Shown here: positions 58,187 to 64,000 of the stretch, piece by piece
Numbering within the stretch: the stretch's first letter is position 1
Layout: each line of letters starts with the position of its first letter
DNA from: Pseudomonas sp. GOM6
GTDB taxonomy: Bacteria; Pseudomonadota; Gammaproteobacteria; Pseudomonadales; Pseudomonadaceae
Assembly (NCBI RefSeq): GCF_029537485.1
Contig: NZ_JARPUS010000003.1
Location: 1-64,000, forward strand
DNA: 64,000 nucleotides
Reading direction: 5' to 3'
Made by a program: the position numbers and the translations under genes
Notes under the pieces: generated by a model
What the model saw: only the letters and a program-made list of their open reading frames with translations
What the model was told of the DNA's origin: nothing
The model's database searches: none

Positions 58187-58200
58187 CGCAGTTTTTTGAC
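58187..58200 (-). promoter_or_regulatory. Possible FleQ-like sequence in the fliE leader
   Basis: GTCAAAAAACTGCG resembles the first half of the FleQ consensus (GTCAATAAATTG). It lies downstream of the fliE promoter, the place where FleQ is known to act on fliE in P. aeruginosa. Weak match. Confidence 0.35.
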
Positions 58201-58224
58201 GCTACGCGGCTTTTCCTGGGTATC

Positions 58225-58240
58225 TGCAAGCACAGTGCCA
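58225..58240 (-). promoter_or_regulatory. Sigma-54 promoter of fliEFGHIJ
   Basis: TGGCACTGTGCTTGCA is a perfect match to TGGCAC-N5-TTGCA. It lies 57 bases before fliE and begins exactly where the T-run of the fleR terminator ends. Confidence 0.88.
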
Positions 58241-58268
58241 AAAAAGAAGGCCCGCACAAGGCGGGCCA
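58241..58268 (-). terminator. Rho-independent terminator of fleSR
   Basis: On the minus strand GGCCCGC-CTTGT-GCGGGCC is followed by TTCTTTTTT, 22 bases after the fleR stop. The last Ts are directly joined to the fliE -24 element. Confidence 0.85.
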
Positions 58269-58289
58269 AGAGAGGGTTCGGGCTGACGC

Positions 58290-59699
58290 TCAGCTGGCGT
58301 ACAAATAGGCTTCGACATCCATGCCGGCATCGCGCATCTGGGCCAGCTTGTAGCGCAGGGTGCGCGGACTGATGCCGAGACGCTCGGCGGCCTCCTTGCG
58401 GCGACCACGCTCGGCGCGCAGGGTATCGATGATCATCTGGAACTCATGCCGGCGCATGTCCTCACCGAGCACGCCACTGGCTTCACTCGCGCCCCCGGAC
58501 TCTTCGCGCGGCACAGGAACGCTCGACACCAGACTTACCGGCGCCATTGCAGGAGGGGGCGCCATTCCTATCGGCGCCGTCAGACACAGGTCATGCGGCT
58601 GGATCAGCCCGCCCTGCTGCAGGATCAGGGCCCGCTGGATAGCGTTATCCAGCTCCCGCACATTCCCCGGCCAGGCGTGCGCCACCAGGGCAGCGCGCGC
58701 CTGCGCAGATAGCTGCACAGGGCTGTGGTTCATTTTTTTGACGTGCTTGCTCAGCAGGCGCTCGGCCAGCGGCAGGATGTCGGCAGGTCGCTCGCGCAGC
58801 GCGCGCCAGGCCAGCGGGAAAACCGACAGCCGATAGTAGAGGTCCTCGCGGAAACGCCCCGCCGCCACTTCTCCCGCGAGATCGCGGTTGGTGGTGGCCA
58901 GCACGCGAATGTCCAGGTTGATCGGCTTGCGCGCGCCCACACGCTCCACCTCGCGCTCCTGCAAGACCCGCAGCAGCTTGGCCTGCAAGCCCAGAGGCAT
59001 CTCGGAAATCTCGTCGAGCAGAATGGTGCCGCCATCGGCCAGCTCGAACTTGCCAGGCTGAGCAGCGATGGCGCCGGTAAAGGCACCCTTTTCATGGCCG
59101 AACAGGGTCGCTTCCAGCATGTTGTCCGGAATCGCCGCGCAGTTGATGGCAATAAACGGGCCTTCGGCACGATTCGACTGCTCATGAATGTAGCGCGCCA
59201 GCACCTCCTTACCCGTGCCGGATTCGCCGGAAATCAGCACAGTGGAGTCGCTACGCGCAACGCGTGCGGCCAGTTCCAGCAGTTGCTGACTGGCCGGTTC
59301 ACAGGCCACAGGCCCCTCACCCGCTCCTGCGGACACACGCCCAAGGGCATGCCGCCCTACCAACTCCAGCAAGGTGCGCGGCTCGAAGGGCTTGACCAGA
59401 TAATCCGCCGCCCCCTGCCGCATGGCCTCCACCGCACGTTCAACGGCGCCATAGGCCGTCATCAACAACACCGGCAACTGCGGATAACGGGAGCGAATCA
59501 GTGCGAGCAACTGATGACCATCCATGCCCGGCATGTTGACATCGCTGATCACCAGACCGAAAACCTCCTCGCCCAAGGCCGCCACGGCATCCTCGGCACA
59601 AGCCACTGCTCGGAACTCATGGCCACCGAGCTGTAGCGTGTCGGACAAGGCCTCGCGCAAGGCGCGGTCATCTTCGACCAGCAGAACTTTGGCTGTCAT
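58290..59699 (-). CDS. fleR: Sigma-54-dependent response regulator FleR
   Basis: Activator of class III flagellar genes, phosphorylated by FleS. The 469-residue protein has a receiver (VEDDRALREAL; phosphoacceptor in LVISDVNMPGMDG near 54), AAA+ domain with [14 protein letters not shown] (EKGAFTGAI) and a C-terminal Fis-type helix-turn-helix (EAAERLGISPRTLRYKLAQM). It overlaps fleS by four bases. Confidence 0.97.
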   Translation of the reverse strand: MTAKVLLVEDDRALREALSDTLQLGGHEFRAVACAEDAVAALGEEVFGLVISDVNMPGMDGHQLLALIRSRYPQLPVLLMTAYGAVERAVEAMRQGAADYLVKPFEPRTLLELVGRHALGRVSAGAGEGPVACEPASQQLLELAARVARSDSTVLISGESGTGKEVLARYIHEQSNRAEGPFIAINCAAIPDNMLEATLFGHEKGAFTGAIAAQPGKFELADGGTILLDEISEMPLGLQAKLLRVLQEREVERVGARKPINLDIRVLATTNRDLAGEVAAGRFREDLYYRLSVFPLAWRALRERPADILPLAERLLSKHVKKMNHSPVQLSAQARAALVAHAWPGNVRELDNAIQRALILQQGGLIQPHDLCLTAPIGMAPPPAMAPVSLVSSVPVPREESGGASEASGVLGEDMRRHEFQMIIDTLRAERGRRKEAAERLGISPRTLRYKLAQMRDAGMDVEAYLYAS

Positions 59700-60922
59700 G
59701 GGTGTACTCCTGAAACAAGTGCCTGCCGCGCCTGAGTCAACGGCAACACGAGAATGGCGCAGGTACCACGCCCCGGTCGCGAGCGCAGACGCAACTCGCC
59801 CTGGTGCGCCCGAACCACAGCCTGAACCACAGCCAGACCGAGGCCGGTACCCGTTGTTTTGGTGGTAAAGAATGGCTCGCCAAGGCGTGCCAACGTGACC
59901 TTGTCGATTCCCGGCCCGTTGTCGCTGACACAGAGGAACAGGTTGTGATCACGGGTATACAGATGGATTTTCAGACCCGCTTCGCGACCGCCGGCCTGGA
60001 TGGCATTCTCAATCAGATTGAGCACGGTGCCGACCAGCGTGTCACGGTTGCACAGCAGCTCACCCACGCGCGCGTCGCACTGCCAGCGCACATTCATGCC
60101 CTGCACATGCGGCTCGGCGGCACTGCGCAACGCACTGAACAGCGCAGCAGGGGTGATGTGATCGGGCAACGGCAACTCGCCGCGGGCAAAAATCAGCATG
60201 TCGCGCACCTGATGCTCCAACTCGTGCAAACGCTCCTTGATTCGCCCGGCAAAGCGCTGCTGCTGCTCGAACGGCAACTCCTGCTCGCTCAAGTGACTGG
60301 CATAGAGCAATGCGGCAGACAGCGGCGTGCGTACCTGATGAGCCAGCGAAGCGACCATGCGCCCCAGCGCAGACAGGCGCTCGTGACGGGCAAGCTGGTC
60401 TTGCAAGCGGCGGGTTTCCGTCAGGTCAGTCAACAGCACCAATTGCCCAGGCTCGCCCTGTAACGAACGGGTGGCAATGGACAGGCGACGCCCGTCCTTT
60501 AGGGAAATCTCATGACCATCGTCTTCACGGGGGGCAAAATTGCGCGCAATCACCTCGCGCCAGAGCATGCCCACCAAAGGCCTGGCCAGCAGGCTACGGG
60601 CTACCGGGTTGGCCTCGCGCACCACGCCCTGACCGTCGATGACGATCACCCCCCCAGGCAGCAGATCGAGCAGGCTCTGCAGACGATTGGCCAGGCGCTC
60701 CTTCTCTGCCAGCTCCTGCATGCGCTGGGCACTGACCAGGGCCAGCTGCCCCTTGAGCTCGCTCACACGAGCCTCAAGCATGCTGTAGGAACTGCTCAGC
60801 TGGCTGGACATCTGGTTGAACAGGGCGAATGCCTGCTCCAGGCTAGCGCGGCTGGCCTGCTCTACCGGTGCGGCAGTACTGGCGTCAGGAATGTCGTGCA
60901 GCTGGGGGGCTATTGGATTCAT
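59696..60922 (-). CDS. fleS: Sensor histidine kinase FleS
   Basis: Cytoplasmic kinase for FleR. The 408-residue protein has no transmembrane segment; it has an N-terminal coiled coil (about 28-90), a PAS domain (LLPGGVIVIDGQG), the H-box SLAHQVRTPLSAAL with phosphorylated His near 194, N-box LNLIENAIQAGG and G-boxes DNGPGID and GTGLGLAVV. Confidence 0.96.
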   Translation of the reverse strand: MNPIAPQLHDIPDASTAAPVEQASRASLEQAFALFNQMSSQLSSSYSMLEARVSELKGQLALVSAQRMQELAEKERLANRLQSLLDLLPGGVIVIDGQGVVREANPVARSLLARPLVGMLWREVIARNFAPREDDGHEISLKDGRRLSIATRSLQGEPGQLVLLTDLTETRRLQDQLARHERLSALGRMVASLAHQVRTPLSAALLYASHLSEQELPFEQQQRFAGRIKERLHELEHQVRDMLIFARGELPLPDHITPAALFSALRSAAEPHVQGMNVRWQCDARVGELLCNRDTLVGTVLNLIENAIQAGGREAGLKIHLYTRDHNLFLCVSDNGPGIDKVTLARLGEPFFTTKTTGTGLGLAVVQAVVRAHQGELRLRSRPGRGTCAILVLPLTQARQALVSGVHP

Positions 60923-60974
60923 GCTCTTCTCTCGCCTGTCGAACCGTCAGCAAACGGTCGGTTGGAAGAGACAT

Positions 60975-60990
60975 AGCAATAGCCGTGCCT
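60975..60990 (-). promoter_or_regulatory. Sigma-54 promoter of fleSR
   Basis: AGGCACGGCTATTGCT has GG and GC ten bases apart, one base off consensus at the first position. It lies 53 bases before fleS and just after the fleQ terminator, in AT-rich sequence. FleQ activation of fleSR is established in P. aeruginosa. Confidence 0.8.
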
Positions 60991-61019
60991 AAAAAATAAT
61001 TCTTTAAATTCAAATACTT

Positions 61020-61062
61020 AAAAAATAAAGCCGGAGCTTGCGTCAAAGCTCCGGCTTTATTG
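61020..61062 (-). terminator. Rho-independent terminator of fleQ
   Basis: A 16-base perfect stem, AATAAAGCCGGAGCTT and its complement, around a six-base loop, followed on the minus strand by a T-rich run; 18 bases after the fleQ stop. Confidence 0.85.
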
Positions 61063-61080
61063 GTGAGGTGCCAAGCGGGA

Positions 61081-62556
61081 TCAGTCCTCGTCGGCAGCCT
61101 CGTCATCACGACGACTCATACCGTACTTACGCATCTTCTCCACCAGTGTCGTGCGGCGAATCCGCAAACGCTCTGCGGCACGCGCCACCACGCCATTGGC
61201 ATCGTCCAGCGCCTGCTGGATGAGCCCTTGCTCGAGATTACCCAGGTAGTCCTTCAAGTCCAGCCCTTCCGGCGGCAGCATCGCGGTGTTGGAAATGCCC
61301 GGCAGACTCGCGCCGATCGCCGCGCGCTCGTCCAACTCCTCACGCAAGCTGATCGCCAACTGCTCGTCTTCGTCATCGACATGGCGGAACTTCTTCGGCA
61401 GCTCGCCCACGCCGATCACTCCGTAGGGGTGCATGATCGCCATGCGTTCTACCAGGTTGGCCAGCTCGCGCACGTTGCCAGGCCAGTCATGGCGACACAA
61501 CGACATGATGGCCGCCGAGTTGAAACGAATGGAGCCACGCTTCTCGAACTCCATACGCGAGATCAACTCGTTCATCAGCAGCGGGATGTCCTCCACGCGT
61601 TCACGCAGCGGAGCCATCTCGATCGGGAAGACATTCAGGCGATAGTAGAGATCCTCGCGGAAGGTACCCTCCTCGATCATCTTCTCCAGGTTCTTGTGGG
61701 TTGCAGCGATGATGCGTACATCCACGCTCTGGGTCTTGTTACTGCCGACCCGCTCGAACGTGCGCTCCTGCAGCACGCGCAGCAGTTTGACCTGCATCGG
61801 CAGTGGCATGTCGCCAATTTCGTCGAGGAACAGGGTGCCACCGTTGGCCAGCTCGAAGCGCCCGGCTCGGCTGGTGATCGCACCCGTGAAGGCACCCTTC
61901 TCGTGACCGAACAGCTCGCTTTCCAGCAGCTCGGCCGGAATCGCGCCGCAGTTGACCGGCACGAAAGGCGCCTCACGACGCTTGGAGTGGTAGTGCAGGT
62001 TGCGCGCCACCACCTCCTTGCCAGTGCCGGACTCGCCGAGGATCAACACGCTGGCCTCGGTATCGGCCACCTGCTGCATCATCTGGCGCACTTGATGAAT
62101 GGCACGGCTGGTTCCGACCAGGCTGCGAAACAGGTTGGGCTCGCGCTGGCGCCCGCGCTCACGGGCCTGGTCATACATCTCGCGGTAGACCTGGGCACGG
62201 TGCAGGGAGTCGAGCAGCTTGTTGTAACTGGGCGGCATCTCCAGGCTGGCCAGCACGCGACGACGCAGGTCGTCAGTCCAGTCCTGCGGAATCGGCTCAC
62301 CGATCAGCAGCAGCGGAAGATTCTCGTCCCAGGCCCCTATGTGCTTGATCAGCTCCAAAGCGCCGCCTTTGGCGATGACATCACCCAGCAGAACATTTAG
62401 CACTTCGCGGCTGGACTCAAGCGCATCAACCGCCTCACGCCAATCACTACTGCCACAGGAAAGGTGATCTTCGCCGAGGAAATTGAGAATCACCGACAGA
62501 TCGCGGCGGCGCTCAGCATTATCATCAATCAGCAGAATTTTGGTTTCGCGCCACAT
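61081..62556 (-). CDS. fleQ: Flagellar master regulator FleQ
   Basis: Sigma-54 activator of early flagellar genes that also binds c-di-GMP. The 491-residue protein begins [20 protein letters not shown]. The receiver keeps the acidic pair but its phosphoacceptor place reads LLGDV, as Gly with an Asp next to it, so phosphorylation is not expected. The AAA+ domain has GESGTGKE and GAFTGA; the C-terminal helix-turn-helix is [19 protein letters not shown]. Confidence 0.97.
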   Translation of the reverse strand: MWRETKILLIDDNAERRRDLSVILNFLGEDHLSCGSSDWREAVDALESSREVLNVLLGDVIAKGGALELIKHIGAWDENLPLLLIGEPIPQDWTDDLRRRVLASLEMPPSYNKLLDSLHRAQVYREMYDQARERGRQREPNLFRSLVGTSRAIHQVRQMMQQVADTEASVLILGESGTGKEVVARNLHYHSKRREAPFVPVNCGAIPAELLESELFGHEKGAFTGAITSRAGRFELANGGTLFLDEIGDMPLPMQVKLLRVLQERTFERVGSNKTQSVDVRIIAATHKNLEKMIEEGTFREDLYYRLNVFPIEMAPLRERVEDIPLLMNELISRMEFEKRGSIRFNSAAIMSLCRHDWPGNVRELANLVERMAIMHPYGVIGVGELPKKFRHVDDEDEQLAISLREELDERAAIGASLPGISNTAMLPPEGLDLKDYLGNLEQGLIQQALDDANGVVARAAERLRIRRTTLVEKMRKYGMSRRDDEAADED

Positions 62557-62621
62557 CTTGTTCTGGTCTGGCTCGCAGGCTGGGAAGAGAGGTCGCCAAG
62601 CGGCAACGGCAATTGGCCACT

Positions 62622-62650
62622 AGTAAAGTCAAAAAACAGACTAGAGTCAA
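62622..62650 (-). promoter_or_regulatory. Possible sigma-70 promoter of fleQ
   Basis: On the minus strand TTGACT (-35) and TTTACT (-10) are 17 bases apart in an AT-rich leader, 66 bases before fleQ. P. aeruginosa fleQ is transcribed by sigma-70 and repressed by Vfr; no Vfr site was identified. Confidence 0.4.
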
Positions 62651-62726
62651 TTTTATGGCGTAATTTTTCTACGGTTACTAAGGAAGCTGATCTGACTGAT
62701 GATGCCAGGAAGGCACCACCAGACAG

Positions 62727-63023
62727 TCAGGTGAATAGCTGGTAGACCTTGGCACCTTGCTGGGATTGATTGAGCTGAACCAACTCGCCCGCCAGACGGC
62801 GCTGCTCGGCCTGACAGGTAACGACCAGCTCGCGATACAGTTCGAGCAACTCCTGCATCCGCTGCCGCAATTGGCCTTCATCGTGAACGGCTTCGACCAT
62901 TGCCTCATCGACAGCCTGACGGCACTGCATATCCAGCTCACCAATCGCCGCCCAATCGCGACGAGCCAGAGCATCACGTAAGGCAAAGCCAGTGGTTTCG
63001 AGAAGCTGAACAGATGAACTCAT
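62727..63023 (-). CDS. FliT-like flagellar protein
   Basis: A 98-residue helical protein (MSSSVQLLETTGFALRDALARRDW) with the length, helix pattern and position of FliT-type export chaperones (FliD chaperone) found after fliS. Sequence similarity within this family is low; the call depends on its place in the fliD-fliS-fliS-fliT order. It lies 28 bases after the second fliS. Confidence 0.8.
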   Translation of the reverse strand: MSSSVQLLETTGFALRDALARRDWAAIGELDMQCRQAVDEAMVEAVHDEGQLRQRMQELLELYRELVVTCQAEQRRLAGELVQLNQSQQGAKVYQLFT

Positions 63024-63051
63024 GGAGATTTCCTCAGGGCCACAGCGACCA

Positions 63052-63432
63052 TCAGTGGCTGATGGCGTCCCAGCCGGATTTCACATTACGCAGCAGGTCT
63101 GCAACTTCATCAAGCATATCCGCATCGTTGGCGATATTCGCCTCAACCAGACGTGACACCATGTATTCGTAGAGACGATCAAGGTTAGCGGCAATTTCAC
63201 CACCCCGATTCAGGTCTAGCCCCTCACGCAGGCCACCGATGATCCCAATGGCTTTGCTGATCAGCTCACCCTTCTGGGCACTCTGGCCATGCAGCATTGC
63301 GCCCTTGGCCTGAGCAAGCCGGGAGAGACCGCCTTCCATCAGCATCTGGATCAACCGATGCGGGCTGGCGTCGGCCACCTGGGCTTGGGTGTTGACGGTT
63401 TGATACTGCCTGAGGGCCGCCATTGCGTTCAT
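63052..63432 (-). CDS. fliS: Flagellar export chaperone FliS (second copy)
   Basis: Flagellin export chaperone of 126 residues with the typical N-terminus ALRQYQTVNTQAQVADASPHRLIQMLMEGGLSRL (positions 6-39 including the conserved PHRLIQMLMEG) and all-helical body. A sigma-28-like promoter lies upstream, so it may be expressed apart from fliD. Confidence 0.95.
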   Translation of the reverse strand: MNAMAALRQYQTVNTQAQVADASPHRLIQMLMEGGLSRLAQAKGAMLHGQSAQKGELISKAIGIIGGLREGLDLNRGGEIAANLDRLYEYMVSRLVEANIANDADMLDEVADLLRNVKSGWDAISH

Positions 63433-63468
63433 GATCGCTCCGCTGAAGATTGCCTAAATACACTTCCT

Positions 63469-63495
63469 GTATCGGCAAACAGCGGCGCGGCTTTA
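63469..63495 (-). promoter_or_regulatory. Sigma-28 (FliA) promoter of the second fliS and fliT-like gene
   Basis: TAAA and GCCGATAC with exactly 15 bases between, on the minus strand in the 71-base gap between the two fliS genes. The -10 matches GCCGATAA at 7 of 8. Its predicted start of transcription lies about 25-30 bases before the fliS start. Confidence 0.75.
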
Positions 63496-63503
63496 GCGGA
63501 GAT

Positions 63504-63899
63504 TCACTCCGAAACGGCGGCCGGCTCGACTTCCGGGCCTATTCCGTCCCAGGCATCCTTGATCTGCACAAGCAGCTGTTGCACCTCGTCCAGGCTACGC
63601 GGCGTGTCGTCCAGAGCAACGCCGGCGAGGCGTCGGGTCATGTAGTCGTAGAGGGCATCGAGGTTCTCAGCGATCTCGCCACCCAGCTGCTTGTCCAGAC
63701 TGGACTGCAGCACACCAAGAATAGTGATGGTACTGCCCACGGCAAGGCCACGAATCTCGACATCCCCTTCCAGCTGCGCCCGACGCGCCAGCATGACACG
63801 CTCCAGAGCCCCATCCAGCAGCATCTGCACAACACGGTACGGACTGACCTCCTGGGCAGTCTTGACCTGCTTGTAGGTGTCGATGGGTTTCTTGCTCAT
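63504..63899 (-). CDS. fliS: Flagellar export chaperone FliS (first copy)
   Basis: Second member of the FliS family in the cluster, 131 residues. It has the FliS motif [17 protein letters not shown] and GLQ-type helices, but its N-terminus ([18 protein letters not shown]) and acidic C-terminal tail (EVEPAAVSE) differ from the neighbouring copy. It lies directly after fliD and is probably co-transcribed with it. Confidence 0.93.
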   Translation of the reverse strand: MSKKPIDTYKQVKTAQEVSPYRVVQMLLDGALERVMLARRAQLEGDVEIRGLAVGSTITILGVLQSSLDKQLGGEIAENLDALYDYMTRRLAGVALDDTPRSLDEVQQLLVQIKDAWDGIGPEVEPAAVSE

Positions 63900-63902
63900 C
63901 GC

Positions 63903-64000
63903 TTACTTATCCTTCTTCACGAAACCGGGCAGACTCGCCAATGACTGCGTCAGACGCTCGCTGGTCTGATTAAGCTGACTGACCAGAGAGTCCATCGCAT
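63903..64000 (-). CDS. fliD: Flagellar cap protein FliD (C-terminal end)
   Basis: The window ends in the last 31 codons of a minus-strand gene reading MDSLVSQLNQTSERLTQSL followed by ASLPGFVKKDK and a stop at 63903. The LVSQLNQTSERL helix is typical of the FliD C-terminus, and fliD is the expected gene before fliS in this order. Only three bases separate it from the first fliS. Confidence 0.8.
   Translation of the reverse strand, partial: AMDSLVSQLNQTSERLTQSLASLPGFVKKDK

Overview
The window is a gene-dense, GC-rich stretch of a Pseudomonas-type gammaproteobacterial chromosome. The evidence is the set of recognisable proteins (Anr, GacA, FleQ/FleS/FleR, FleN, FlhF, MotC/MotD, HptB/HsbR/HsbA) and a gene order matching Pseudomonas in local blocks. 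The species cannot be fixed from sequence alone; a member of the P. mendocina/alcaligenes/stutzeri side of the genus is my guess, not a result. No insertion sequence, prophage, CRISPR array or integrated element was found.

Bases 1-10,900 (+ strand) hold a microaerobic respiration block: the end of ccoN, ccoOQP (cbb3 oxidase), ccoGHIS (assembly and copper supply), a SafE-like membrane protein, hemN behind an ANR-type site, anr itself, and apt. Bases 10,900-21,300 are a mixed housekeeping region: a PilT/PilU-type ATPase, a mini-parvulin, a YqaA-like membrane protein, a small secreted peptide too short for ordinary ORF calling, an ABC-F protein (YbiT type), htpG, a DUF protein, two hotdog thioesterases, a small lipoprotein, a MAPEG protein and a DUF599 protein. 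Bases 21,300-28,540 hold tRNA-Leu, tRNA-Cys and tRNA-Gly, then pgsA, uvrC and gacA, tRNA-Ser, a Bax-inhibitor-like protein and the tusDCBE sulfur relay with a TrpD2-like gene.

From 28,540 to the end almost everything is on the minus strand and forms one polar flagellum and chemotaxis superregion. In transcription order: fliD (end), two fliS genes, fliT-like, fleQ, fleSR, fliEFGHIJ, hsbA-hsbR-hptB, fliK, fliLMNOPQR-flhB, flhA-flhF-fleN-fliA, cheYZAB-motCD-parA-parP-cheW-DUF2802. Good -24/-12 (sigma-54) sequences lie upstream of fleS, fliE, hsbA, fliK, fliL and flhA. Two sigma-28-like sequences lie upstream of the second fliS and of parP. Together with FleQ, FleSR, FliA and FleN they outline the known four-tier Pseudomonas flagellar hierarchy.

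The most interesting points are: the regulatory architecture (a fliE promoter fused to the fleR terminator; a perfect 16-bp palindrome beside the fliL promoter; a FleQ-like site downstream of the flhA promoter); an exact 42-residue-period repeat in the CheA linker; the HptB-HsbR-HsbA partner-switching module placed inside the flagellar cluster with its own sigma-54-like promoter; an orphan PilT/PilU paralogue; and a short secreted peptide gene at 13291-13449. I found no clearly new defence or metabolic system.
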